Shown: positions 1-10,135 of the stretch, piece after piece | Layout: every line of letters begins with the position of its first letter | Numbering within the stretch: position 1 is the stretch's first letter | Source of the DNA: Ophiothrix spiculata | Lineage: Eukaryota; Echinodermata; Ophiuroidea; Amphilepidida; Ophiotrichidae | NCBI GenBank assembly: GCA_000969725.1 | Contig: JXSR01S010370.1 | Length of the DNA stretch: 33,194 bases | Strand: one strand, 5' to 3' | Translations under genes and position numbers: made by a program | The notes under the pieces: generated by a model | The model's input: only the letters and a program-made list of their open reading frames with translations | Told to the model about the DNA's origin: nothing | Databases searched by the model: none

Positions 1-353
1 ACATTTATGATCCATTTTTCACCCTCAAGGTCACCTCTATCAAAACTGAGTTTTTTAGCTTATAAGAATCGTCAACTGGTATATGTTACGATCCCAAAAC
101 CATTCTTTCATATGTGCTTGCATTTTTGAGAAAAGTGAGAAAATGTGTCATTTTCTAATTATTGCCGGGGCCCCGACAGTAGTTACAACAGAGTAGCCTA
201 TGGGGATTTTCGAAATGCTAAAAAGCTTGAAAATTGGAAACGAATGGTCGGAATCAAGTGAAATTTTCAGTTTATATTTAAAATGTACTCTTCTTATTAT
301 TTAGCTAGAAAACAGGCCAGGTTTTTGTCACATCAAAATCATGAATTGCACCT
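1..353. mobile_element. TTAA-flanked MITE, copy 1 (cut by the window start)
   Basis: This stretch is closely similar to 5791-6136 along its full length and ends ATGAATTGCACCT followed by TTAA (354-357). The first four or five bases of the element and its left TTAA fall before base 1. It has no coding capacity. It shares the internal GGGGCCCC palindrome (near 166-175) and differs from copy 2 by small indels, including about a dozen extra bases after the palindrome. Confidence 0.85.
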
Positions 354-512
354 TTAAGGTGAATTAATTTTTTTCACTGACCTTCTACAACCAATAAACA
401 TTTCATTAATCTGTTTGTCAAAGCAGTGAGAGATTTCTTTGAGAGAAGCAAATTGACAAATAAATATTTGATGGTCATTACCAAAGACAAATAATAAAGA
501 CATTTATATAGA

Positions 513-705
513 GGGGAGCGTGGCCGAGCGGTTAGAGCACGGGTCTCGTAATACAGAGGCCCCGGGCCGGGCGGTTTTCGTCTCCTTGTTTCCTTGGGCA
601 AGAAACTTTACTCTACTTGCTCCGTGGTCGGACAGTCACGTAAAGCTGTGGGTCCCCTGTGCGAATGCTCCTTCATGGGGCGCTGCAACAGTGTATACCT
701 GGTGA
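513..705 (+). mobile_element. tRNA-derived SINE, family 1, copy A (box B deleted)
   Basis: The head has a Leu/Ser-tRNA-like box A, TGGCCGAGCGG (521-531). Compared with copy B (1722-1927) it lacks 13 bases including the box B core GGTTCGAG; the flanking ACAGAGG and CCCCGGGCC are joined directly. A shared middle domain follows with TCCTTGGGCAAG (591-602). The 3' limit near 705 is set by the end of similarity to copy B. Without box B, internal polymerase III promotion should be lost. Confidence 0.8.
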
Positions 706-1348
706 GTCTATATAAACTTCAAAAGAAGGTCTACAACTCTGACAACAACTATAGTTAAAACCAGTCTCTCATTTTATACCAACTGCCAGCTTTATCCTTA
801 TCTATTTATTACTGATGTTAAATTTAATCGGATATATACTGCTTTAACGTCGTCAATATTTTGATATGATGTGTTACATCTAACATCTTCCTTAATCTTC
901 TTTCTTTTGAAAAAAGAAAACGTCATACCACTGTAGGGATTACAGTAAATTCACAAGGATGGGCATTATGCATGACTCAGGTATTCAAAGCACCCCACAT
1001 GTATCTATACTTTATAGTTGCACAAAGTTTAAATATTCCACACCATGCTTATTCTTGTCCCCCGGGGACTGCTTCCTGTGATAACTAACCCATACAGGAG
1101 TTTTTGAATTTTATCAAAATCGATGAGATACTCTCTGAGGCAAAGTCTGACAGGATAAGTGAATTTACTATGCTAATATTATGTAAATTTGAGTACATCT
1201 GTTATTCTGAATCAGGCTACAAGCCAAATTGTATTGTAACAGTGAAGATTTCTTACCTATATAAACCATGAAATACATCGCTATATTTGACTAATTTCTG
1301 AAAGATAAGTCTAAAAGCTCATCCAAATGTGATTACAAATCTACACTA

Positions 1349-1648
1349 CAAAAATATACTATCTTCAACCAACTTTTCAAACACCTTTTGGGACAGACCT
1401 AATAGGAAAGCACTACTGGATTTGCTGCCCTGGTCAAGATATCTCTGAAGATAATTGTGCAATTGTCCAAAGGATACTCCCCTGAGCCTATGTATATGAG
1501 CATTGAAGACTTCATTAAAGTGGCCAGCAGAATTACCTTTGAGGGTTAACCGTTTTTGCCGGTCATTTACCTTTGGGAGTAGGTATGCTGTGGCAGGTTT
1601 GTAAGAGTAATCTTGAAAAAAGGGATGAATTCCCCCAAGACTAGCCAC
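1349..1648 (-). CDS. Unrecognised open frame of about 100 residues, possibly a fragment
   Basis: The open minus-strand frame begins at GTG, not ATG, two codons after a TGA and ends at TAG. It reads GNSAGHFNEVFNAHIHRLRG, then VSFGQLHNYLQRYL, and ends VEDSIFL. The composition looks more protein-like than other frames in the window (few low-complexity runs, mixed charged and hydrophobic residues). I recognise no family and see no convincing acceptor or donor. It could be a relic of a transposon protein, an exon of another gene, or chance. Confidence 0.15.
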
Positions 1649-1721
1649 TGTTCAGATTCTCTCTTGCTATTAGTTACTACAATGTGTATATCACTCTCTC
1701 AAATCAATTGATCAATCAATG

Positions 1722-1927
1722 ATACACAGTACTTGCATGACATGCATACCCATTAAAAAGCAGTCTATTCGTACAGGGGACCAACGGCTTTATGTGACTT
1801 CCGAATAAAGGAGCAAGTAGAGTAAAGTTTCTTGCCCAAGGAAACAAGGAGACGAAAACCGCCCGGCCCGGGGCTCGAACCCACGACCTCTGTAATACGA
1901 GACCCATGTTCTAACCGCTCGGCCATA
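1722..1927 (-). mobile_element. tRNA-derived SINE, family 1, copy B
   Basis: Read on the minus strand it has box A TGGCCGAGCGG (1925-1915), box B GGTTCGAGCCC (1882-1872), then the CCGGGCCGGGCGG stretch and the middle domain TCCTTGGGCAAGAAAC. It lacks the first bases of the tRNA-like head seen in copy A. The tail ends near GTGTATCATTGATTG. The open frames over both copies have no protein signal and arise from the conserved SINE sequence. Confidence 0.82.
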
Positions 1928-2117
1928 AATGATCAAGCAGTGTTTAAAACGTTTAGCTTGGGCAAGGCAATTTTGTCTAATTTTAAAATAAAAGATCTTT
2001 TTAGGGCATCAAGACCATTTGCATCCAAGGCCAATAAATTGTTCTCAGGTTATTTTTCAATCCTGAATTCATATAGTCTGAATATAGAGGTTGTTACTTT
2101 GAATCATCTCTACAAAT

Positions 2118-2278
2118 CAGGCATGAGAATGATTTTTCATTAAAATATCTGAATTTGGTAAAATTCAAGCAAAAAACCTCTAAAGTGGTTAAATCAAGCT
2201 CCAAATTATCTGAATTTAGATGATTTTGGATGACAAAATATCTGAAATCAGATAATTATCTGAAGATTCTCATGCCTG
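2118..2278. mobile_element. hAT-like MITE with 6-bp target duplication
   Basis: The terminal inverted repeat is CAGGCATGAGAAT at the left and ATTCTCATGCCTG at the right, a perfect 13 bases. It is flanked by ACAAAT at 2112-2117 and 2279-2284. The interior repeats ATATCTGAATTT/ATTATCTGAA-type motifs. At 161 bp it is non-coding. CAGG ends with 5-6-bp duplications fit the hAT group with short duplications. Confidence 0.85.
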
Positions 2279-2808
2279 ACAAATGATTGATATTCAAGGA
2301 AAAACAAGTAAAAAACAGGATATAGTTCAATTTATCAGGGCTCCTGAGAAAATGCCATCAAGGTATACTTTACATTTAAAAGATATATGACCTGAAAGTG
2401 GAATACTTATGAGTTAATACTGGCATCTTTTAAGTGCAATTAATATGTAAATTGGTGCTTCGTAAATTTAAAAGAGAAAAGTATATCTCTCATCACACAC
2501 ACTAGCAGATATACTTAGTATATAGTACCTCAGTTTCACTTTTTAATAGCTACATGAGTTTTTTTATTAAACTGTGGATTAAAATCAACATATTAGGATG
2601 CAGTTTTATAAATAAGTTTCAAAATCGTACCTGATAAATGAATACCAAGCTCACCATGCAGGCACAAAGGAATACCTTATTGTCTGCAATAATGCCGTCA
2701 CTTTTAAATGCCCCCTTATGATTTTCCAAACAAAATGTAAAAACATTAAACTTAAAAGTGTTTTCAAAAGTTGGTTTTTTCTGTTTTTTGTAGTGTTTTT
2801 GTTTAAGC

Positions 2809-2872
2809 GCTTAGAGGTTTTTGTAGATTTTGCGCTATATAAATGCGATATATTATCATTATTATTAAAAGT
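2809..2872 (+). mobile_element. Retroelement 3' tail (GCGC hairpin, TATATAA, ATT repeat)
   Basis: AAGCGCTTAGAGG and TTTTGCGCTATATAAATGC, then TTATCATTATTATT, form the same tail design as at 20641-20709, 21413-21480 and 21772-21832: GCGC arms around a T-rich loop, a TATATAA box and an ATT-type repeat. No upstream coding remnant is recognisable, so this is a strongly 5'-truncated LINE or SINE. Confidence 0.6.
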
Positions 2873-2932
2873 GTTTTTACATTTACACCCTTGCTTTTGT
2901 TTGCAGATCATTTAAAAAATAGTTAATTTCAC

Positions 2933-3073
2933 TAATGTTTAGCGATGATCACTAACCCTGTTTTGATCACTAACTCCAAAAATGATCTCTAAATTGCAAA
3001 AATACTCGCTATTTAGCAATCAATTTTTGGAGTTAACGATCCAAACATGATTAGCAACCATTTATAAACATTA
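2933..3073. mobile_element. Foldback MITE of about 141 bp
   Basis: The two halves are imperfect reverse complements. The left TAATGTTTAGCGATGATCAC and the right TGATTAGCAACCATTTATAAACATTA pair, as do GATCACTAACTCCAAAAAT and its partner TTTTTGGAGTTAACGATC near 3026-3043. It has long arms, a short loop and no ORF. The superfamily is not clear. Confidence 0.65.
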
Positions 3074-3644
3074 ATTAAATCGGCTCCTGGCCATTATAAT
3101 TATAAGGCAAAAAAAATGAATTGTTTGGTTGTCCTCCACAACTTTTTTGAGCAAGTGCAGGTGAGTGGATTTTTTTTTCCAAATGTAAGTCAAAGCTACA
3201 CCAAATAATGGCCTAGAGATGCAAATAAGTCTACTGTACCACAAAATAACTTCGTACAAGTTTAAAAACAGTATTAAAATGAAAACAAAATGAAAACAAC
3301 AACTTAAACAAATATTTTCAAAAAAAAAAATATTCTCAAAGAAACAAAAAATATTTTTTGAAATCTAAAAATTTGTACAGTAAAAACTTCTTTCCAGTTT
3401 CGAAAAATAGGGGCGGGCGGTGGAGGACAACCAAACAACTTTTTTAGGCCTAACATTGTTGCTACAGGTGTAATCCATAGCAGCAGCCATATTGGGAGGA
3501 TAAACATGATGAAAATGTTGGAATTTTTGATAGATTTTGTACCAATTTACTGTTAAGTCTTTCTGTAATACTTATTCCATTCATGATTGGACTAGACAGA
3601 AGTGTGTCATTTTAAATAGTATAAAAACAGATTATTTTCACTGG

Positions 3645-3800
3645 CAGGGCTAGAAGTTCGGTGAGAATCCAAGACATAATTCTTGCAATGATTCTTGTAG
3701 AATCCACATATAAGAATCAATTTCTCACACTGAATCATGTAGTTATTGTAACCATTTCAGTCAATTTTGATTCTTGCAGAACAAACTAAATTCTACCCTG
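3645..3800. mobile_element. hAT-like MITE fragment (CAGGG ends)
   Basis: It starts CAGGGCTAGAAGTTC and ends AAATTCTACCCTG, so the termini are inverted CAGGG-TAGAA-type repeats like the larger element at 4357-5506. GATTCTTG/CAAGAATC motifs recur inside. I found no target duplication, so the borders are less secure than for its neighbours. Confidence 0.5.
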
Positions 3801-4356
3801 ATTTTGTAACAAAATATTAATTTCAGACTGGTGTTTAGAAGTCCTCTACAGTGCAATATGATTTCTAGCAAGCAACAGATATTGCTTGATTAATTTTCTG
3901 GTGTAATCTTTGAAGCATCAGCCTTGATTCTTAACCCAATGTGACAGTCAACATCACATCCTACACAAGCCTTAAGCTACAACACTGATATACCAAGTAG
4001 TCACAGTATATGCTTCACCAAATTGCCTTTCCTGTCCATAAAGTGACAACCGTTTGCCCAAAGACCACTGGCGCCTTCACATTTTGCATCATTTGATGAT
4101 ATGTCTGATTGGGTTTGAGAGGTCATAAGCCTTTGGCATCATTAAAGTGCAGTAAAGTCATTAAGCTTTACAAGCCCAATGCTCTAAATTTGATGTTGCA
4201 ATTATATAAAATATATCTAATGGTTAGGTTTCCGGATTCAAAATTTCATCAATAAGTAAACTCAAAAATGATATATGCACTAACATGTTTCTCTTTTTAA
4301 AATGCATATTTGACAACAACAAAAAAGAGTACTTCAGAGTATTTTTACATGGGTCT

Positions 4357-5506
4357 CAGGGGTAGAATTTCGCGAAGCATGGCGTGAGTCCAAGTGGACT
4401 CTCGCTGACGAAATTTGCGCAAGTCCATGGACTCACCCAAAATGACTCGCGTAGCAGAATTTTGCGAGAGTCCAAAATTTTACCAATTCCTCAGCATACA
4501 TGTAGGTCAGGTGTTGTATCATTATGATGTATCATGGTAATAGATTGTATATAGTATTTTCAGTTTGCTGGTAAACAAATAGTACTGTCAATATACATGT
4601 TATACCACAATGAATAGTATATTCATCAGGTTGAATTTATTTTTTATGAACTTGCAGAAGTGAGAAATTTTTTTATGCGATGTCCCATGTTGACCATACT
4701 GTGTAATGAAAATAGGGTATGCCCTCTGAAGTAAAAAGCATGTAAAGCAGATTATTTTTATTTTTTACCCTCTCGGAAACCCAATCACTTTTGTTTATTG
4801 ATGCTACTTTTCGGACATTTTTGTAAGCATGGCAAGTGAGTAAGCTTACACAGACCTGTCAAATTTGGCCACCTCTGACCAAAGCTCAAGATCTCAGCAC
4901 TTCTAAAACTACTAATGAACATTATTTCAATCAAAATTACCTCCACTGTTTGTTTAGATGTGTTAAAATGTCGGAAGTGATCCAAGAAGTAGAAAATATT
5001 TGTGCCAAAGAAAGCGAACGATCAGTTTGTTTTGATTTTCACAGCAGATTTTCGGCCCTCAAAAACGTGAATTTCTCAAGATTGTGAGCAAATTCTGAGC
5101 TAAGAAACACTCCAAATTGTCAGAATACATACCTCTAATGTAATCTAATTAAGTGGAATTATATATATAAAAAAAGAAAAATATATTTACTTTTCAAGCG
5201 AGTACACCGCATGTATACTTAGGTAAATGGTGCGCACAGAGCTAGCAATAACCTCAAATTCTATTGGCTGAAAAATCGTGTTGTGACTGTGTAGAACCAA
5301 TCACGATATTTGTCACTGATTAATCAACTAATGATTGTAAATCAGCTGTTTGTGTTTACGCTATGTGGAATTTCTTGCGTTATGCCAGTTGGTTCAAGCT
5401 TTGGTATGATTTTTTAGCGCGAGTCCATGTGGACTCGCGCTGTAGTAATTTGGCGCGAGTCTCTACGCGAGTCGACTCGCGGACTCGCCCCGAAATTCTA
5501 GCCCTG
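4357..5506. mobile_element. 1.15-kb TIR element with GGACTC/GAGTCC subterminal repeats and 5-bp target duplication
   Basis: The ends are CAGGGGTAGAATTTCG and CGAAATTCTAGCCCTG (one mismatch in 16), flanked by GGTCT at 4352-4356 and 5507-5511. Both subterminal regions carry repeated GAGTCC/GGACTC and CTCGCG motifs, e.g. GAGTCCAAGTGGACTC near 4387 and GAGTCCATGTGGACTC near 5420. Such arrays are typical transposase-binding regions. Inside are only short frames with no transposase motif, so it is non-autonomous. Duplication length and CAGGG ends fit the short-duplication hAT group. Confidence 0.82.
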
Positions 5507-5542
5507 GGTCTTTAGATTGCATCTATTTAAAAATGTTATTAA

Positions 5543-5786
5543 CCCTAACCCCACTGAATCACACAATATCCCATTCCACAAAAGTTATGAAATTCGACAG
5601 ACCCGAGTTAGCTATGATCACGAAATCACTGCCATGGCAGTGCCTGCTCAGTGGCTTGACATAGTGATAACTGGACTGGGAAATGGGAGGTTGTGGGTTC
5701 GAATCCAGGTGAAAATCCGCCATTTTTGACTTGTAGATTTCCGAGAAGATAATTTTTAAACAAATAAGTGGTCAAAAGTGTTAGGG
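5543..5786. mobile_element. Possible piggyBac-like MITE sharing its TTAA with the next element
   Basis: TTAA (5539-5542) is followed by CCCTAACCCC, and the other end reads GTGTTAGGG then TTAA (5787-5790). The inverted match is only about 8 bases, so the call is weak. CCCT ends next to TTAA are a piggyBac habit. A tRNA-like segment lies inside (5647-5715). The same GTGTTAGGGTTAA string recurs at about 6294-6305. Confidence 0.35.
5647..5715 (+). mobile_element. tRNA-derived SINE head remnant
   Basis: GCTCAGTGGCTTGAC (degenerate box A region) is followed about 40 bases later by GGAGGTTGTGGGTTCGAATCC, which holds a perfect box B core GGTTCGAATCC (5695-5705). The layout is that of tRNA-like heads of SINEs. 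The acceptor stem halves do not pair well, so I do not call a functional tRNA. Confidence 0.5.
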
Positions 5787-5790
5787 TTAA

Positions 5791-6136
5791 AGGGGCAATT
5801 CATGATCCACTTTTCACCCTCATGGTCACCTCTATCAAAACCAAGTTTTTTAGCTTGTAAGAATCATCAACTGGTATATGTTACGATCCCCAAACCATTA
5901 TTTCATATGTGCTTGCACTTTCGAGAAAAGTGAGAAAATGTGTAATTTTCTAATTATTGTCGGGGCCCCGACAGTAATTACAGGGGGGATTTTCAAAATG
6001 CTGAAAAGCCTGTAACTTGGAAACGAATGGTCGGAATCAAGTGAAATTTTCAGTATATATTTATGATGTGCTCTTCTTCTTATTTAGCTAGAAAACAGGC
6101 GAGGTTTTTGTCATAACAAAATCATGAATTGCACCT
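5791..6136. mobile_element. TTAA-flanked MITE, copy 2 (complete, 346 bp)
   Basis: The ends AGGGGCAATTCATGAT and ATCATGAATTGCACCT are inverted repeats with one mismatch over 16 bases, and each is flanked by TTAA (5787-5790, 6137-6140). TTAA duplication is known for piggyBac and Kolobok transposons; the terminal bases do not settle which. The centre holds a 30-base near-perfect hairpin (5951-5980) around GGGGCCCC. There is no ORF, so it is a non-autonomous element. Confidence 0.85.
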
Positions 6137-6499
6137 TTAATATTCTCAACAAAAAATGTAGTATGACATGTTATGTGTTATTCCCTCCTCTCTAAGAAAA
6201 CAAGAAAGGGAAACAAATAATGTTTGTAAGATGGACTTTGTGTAATGCAGAATTATAAGTTGCTTTTTGTTTGGTCAACATTTGACTCGCTGTGTTAGGG
6301 TTAAACAGCAATGTGAATACGTATGCACACAAGTAGGTTAGTCAAAGTATTTTTGTCTTTGGTTCTGTATCAACATCAACATTTTATTTTTAAAATTCAA
6401 AATTTAGTAGTTTGGATTAAGAATGCTATTTTCATCAAAAGCACCAATGTCATTTGAGAGCAATTACTGCAAAGAGTATCTCTGCAGACAACTCAGTAA

Positions 6500-6708
6500 T
6501 ACTGTAAAGTGACTAATTTTCGCTAGGGATTTCATTTTACTAATTTTGCTAGATTGCAAATTCGCTAAATTAAATCCCTCACTAAAATTTTATTTACCAT
6601 TGAGACTAATGCAAAATGTTCTAAATTAGTGAAGTAAAATCTCAGCAAAATTGCTGATAAATTAAAATACTAAATTCTGTCTTCCCCAATTTAAATCACT
6701 TTACAGTA
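6500..6708. mobile_element. Tc1/mariner-like MITE, 209 bp
   Basis: It begins TACTGTAAAGTGACT and ends AAATCACTTTACAGTA, an inverted repeat of about 14 bases beginning and ending at TA, as expected for TA-targeting elements. The interior is rich in inverted TTTTGCTAA/TTAGCAAAA-type motifs and contains no frame. Confidence 0.72.
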
Positions 6709-7523
6709 CATTGAAGACATAAATTGCCTCACAGAGGTGTTATTTTGTGGAAATAAATGGGCCAATTGGCTTCAGTTCCATCTAGTGTCTTTGCCCTCAT
6801 AATCATAAAATACTGTTGGTATCTAGCTTCATTAGAAATCAATATCTCATTGATGTCTGAACAAACTGGCTATCATCAGTAGACAAAAGTACATCAATGA
6901 AACAAAGTCTAATTAAACGGATGACAACATTAATTACACGATGCGCTGGTGATGATGTACACATTAATTATGAATGAGAGGATAGGTCGTAGCTGTATAC
7001 ATGTCTTTTGATTTAGTATTATAAATGCTGATGACGGACAATTAACAATGTTGTTGAAATTGAGACTTGGAAGATATAACTATAAACCATTAGCTAATCT
7101 TCAGGTCAGTCTTAATGGCATTTAGCTACTTTACTGCTCAATTTTTAGAGCAATCTATGGCTGTATCCTATGTGTAGACTGCACCTGCATTCAATAGACG
7201 ATGTGTGAACTTCTCAGTTTAAATTTGAAGTCAGCTAAATTTGTAGCCAAGGCGACTAAAAAAATCAAGGCTTGTTTTATACTCAGGTAGGATTGGTTGG
7301 TCAGTCTGAATTATCCTTTTTTTTTTTTCGAATAATCTATTCTTACCAAAATGACTTTACAAATTGTAAACATCTGTAAAATTGTGTTTTCTACTCACAT
7401 TTTTGACTAATTTTTCAGTGCTAATGAGGTTGACAAAAAACATAATTCTTGATTAATTAGCAGGCCCATAAATCAAGGTTGAATTTCATTGTCATGTAAC
7501 GTTATGAAATGCTTTGTCCTTAC

Positions 7524-7607
7524 CTTGACATATACGCCAGTATCTGGCCTTTCCTTGAGTTCTAGTCTCTTGCTTTGGTCCTTTGCTAATAAATCTCGGA
7601 TGTCTTC
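7524..7607 (-). CDS. KIF3B: KIF3B exon 5 (residues 147-174)
   Basis: 84 bases, exactly 28 codons, between the acceptor attatag and the donor gtaagg. It reads [20 protein letters not shown] then PDTGVYVK, which directly continues LEIYQ of exon 4 in kinesin-II proteins. It is too short to stand out as an open frame but matches the family residue by residue. The intron upstream of it in the gene is about 11.8 kb and starts with a two-copy 172-bp tandem duplication. The next exon, expected to begin near DLSSFV, was not found down to base 1. Confidence 0.93.
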
Positions 7608-10103
7608 CTATAATATACATACAAAATAGAAAGAGAATATGTTGGGATTTAAGGCATTTATAAAAAAAAACATGTTTTTCTATACAGAATAGTTATACAG
7701 GCAAATAGAACTGCAAAAAAAATGTAATAATTTACTGTATGAGTGGTTTATCGTGCTAAATTTATTTTTATGCTTTTCGCGCTCAACTCATCTAATGCAA
7801 AAAAATAAATATGTTGGGATTTAAGGCATTTATAAAAAAAAACATGTTTTTCTATACAGAATAGTTATACAGGCAAATAGAACTGCAAAATAAATGTAAT
7901 AATTTACTGTATGGATGGTATTTATCGTGCTAAATTTATTTTTATGCTTTTCGCACTTAACTCATCTAATGCAAAAAAATAAATGTACTGCAAAAATGGT
8001 CTTTGAAAATACTGCCGCACGTTAAAAAATTCACAAGCGCAAAAACTAAAATGGCCAAAATGATTTGCCATGCACAAAAATATTGGCATTTACATCATTG
8101 TACTTTCTTAATTTTAAAAACAAAGTTTAATGTATTTGGTGATAAAATACACAATCGCGATAAACTGTGTTTTGTGACCTAATAACAGGGGTGTGATACA
8201 AATGCCAAAAACAGGCTGAAAATGAAAGAAAAAGCTCAAATTAGGGCTCTTTTGAAGACATTAAAAAAGCTGAAATCAGCTTAAAAGCTGAACTCTCACA
8301 CCCCTGTAATAAACAATAGATCAACATAAAAACAGCAATCTTTCAAAATCTCCATTTATAAAAAGTTACATAATTTCTGCTTGAGTTTGATAGACACATC
8401 TCTAATCCATTTTTCTTCCCTAATGCACTACAGAGGAGACACATTTCTCACAAGGCAAGACATGTAACATACAAACAAGATTGACTCCCATCATCAATTT
8501 AGCAGCCTCCATCATTTCAAGTCCTATCAGGAAGGAGCTGAATTATATTCTTGGATTTTAAACAGAACATTCAACCTAAATCTTATGAACAACCCTGATG
8601 AATCTATTCAAAAAAGAAAAGATTGAGTATATCATTTTGCTAATCTGTCAATCTTAAATATATTTCAGTACGGTATAGAGTACAATTCAATAAGACCAAT
8701 GAATACAAAAACACATGAATTATTTTGAGATTGACTAACAAAGTGTATGGAATAGTTGAACGTACTCTACATCTTATTCAATTTGAATTGCCTTGTAATA
8801 TTTATTGGCATTTAATAGCTTCCACATGTGTCTGGTAGAATGGCGGGTATATGGAAAAAGACAGAAATTGGGCTGAGGTATTCATAAACATCATTTTTAA
8901 GTATAGCATTATGTTATATGATAATTTTAAATGTGCAATTTTGATGGGGTTTTTTATATGATGTAAAATTTCTTGTAATTTGGCCATGAGCCACTATCAG
9001 AAATAAAATATAATGAATCTGAATCTGAAACAGATCTAGAAATAAAGTAGGCCTATGTAATTAAAGAGCCAAATTACAGTGGTTGGTGGGTGGATTTGGC
9101 CCAAAGGCCACCATTTGCCAGGGCATGCCTGAATATCTGATATGAGACAAAAATGGTACAGTAAAAATAGTTCCCAGGTGAATGCAATCAGTAGTAAAAG
9201 TTTATCAAGCATCATTAATTGCATATGGCTCTATTTCATTTATTTACAGGAGCATTGTATTGAAGCAAGAATCTATGATTGAAGCCCTTAACAGATATTT
9301 CATTCGTTGATCATGAACTGGCCTGCAAGTACATGCGTAGGGGTAACTTTAAGGTGTTTGGTCCACGCGCAGTCCACGCGTACCAATACGCGCTAGTTTC
9401 CAAGTAGGTAAGTGCCGCAATACGCATGGGCATATTCTCTGAGTAGTGTTTTGAAGCTAAAAATTGCCATATTTTAACATTTTTCTTGAAAACTAAGTCA
9501 GTGACCCCCAATTTTTATTTGAAAGAACATACTTGTGCGCAACTTTTGTGAAAAAAATAACAAAAATGCTCGGGCAGATTTTTTGAATCAACACTAAATA
9601 ATTTCACTTTTGCCAAATTTCCCATAGACCTCTGTACTAATTTACCCCCTAAAACCTCCAAAAATGCTGTTTTTAAACCGACTCTCATGCAAAAACGAGT
9701 CCAGTGACCCCCAATTTTTGTTTTAAAAATCGGTTCTACATCGATAAAATATCATTCATGTTGATTTTTACTAAAATTCTACGGACGGATCTCTCATGGA
9801 CCAAACACCTTAATAGAATTGTCAAGATTTATCATCAGATTTAACTGGGACATGTATGGGTAGCTTTAATAGAATGCAATATTGCAAAGCCAAAATACAC
9901 AATATTGCATCAGACAAATACATAGTGGATTACATCCTAAATTGCTAAGTGCTAACAAATGCTATATGTTGTCTCTACCTCATTTTCATGATCTCAAAAT
10001 AAATGTGGGCAAATTTGATTACTTTAAAGGGGTTGAAATTAGTAAACAAAATGTTTGTTCATGTCAAATCTTGTGTAAACCTGGACATTTTTCTTTTCTA
10101 TTC

Positions 10104-10135
<32 letters not shown>

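Noticed and set aside
513..580. Functional tRNA gene at the SINE heads
   Set aside because: Box A/B-like motifs exist, but there is no paired acceptor stem, one copy lacks box B, and long SINE bodies follow. The same holds for 5647-5715 and 22058-21990.
5540..6305. Telomere-like TTAGGG/CCCTAA strings
   Set aside because: Only single occurrences next to TTAA, no tandem array; better explained by transposon ends.
1..7523. Further KIF3B exons (switch I SSRSH, switch II DLAGSE)
   Set aside because: I searched the minus strand for these motifs and for NRSVG and found none; they should lie beyond base 1.
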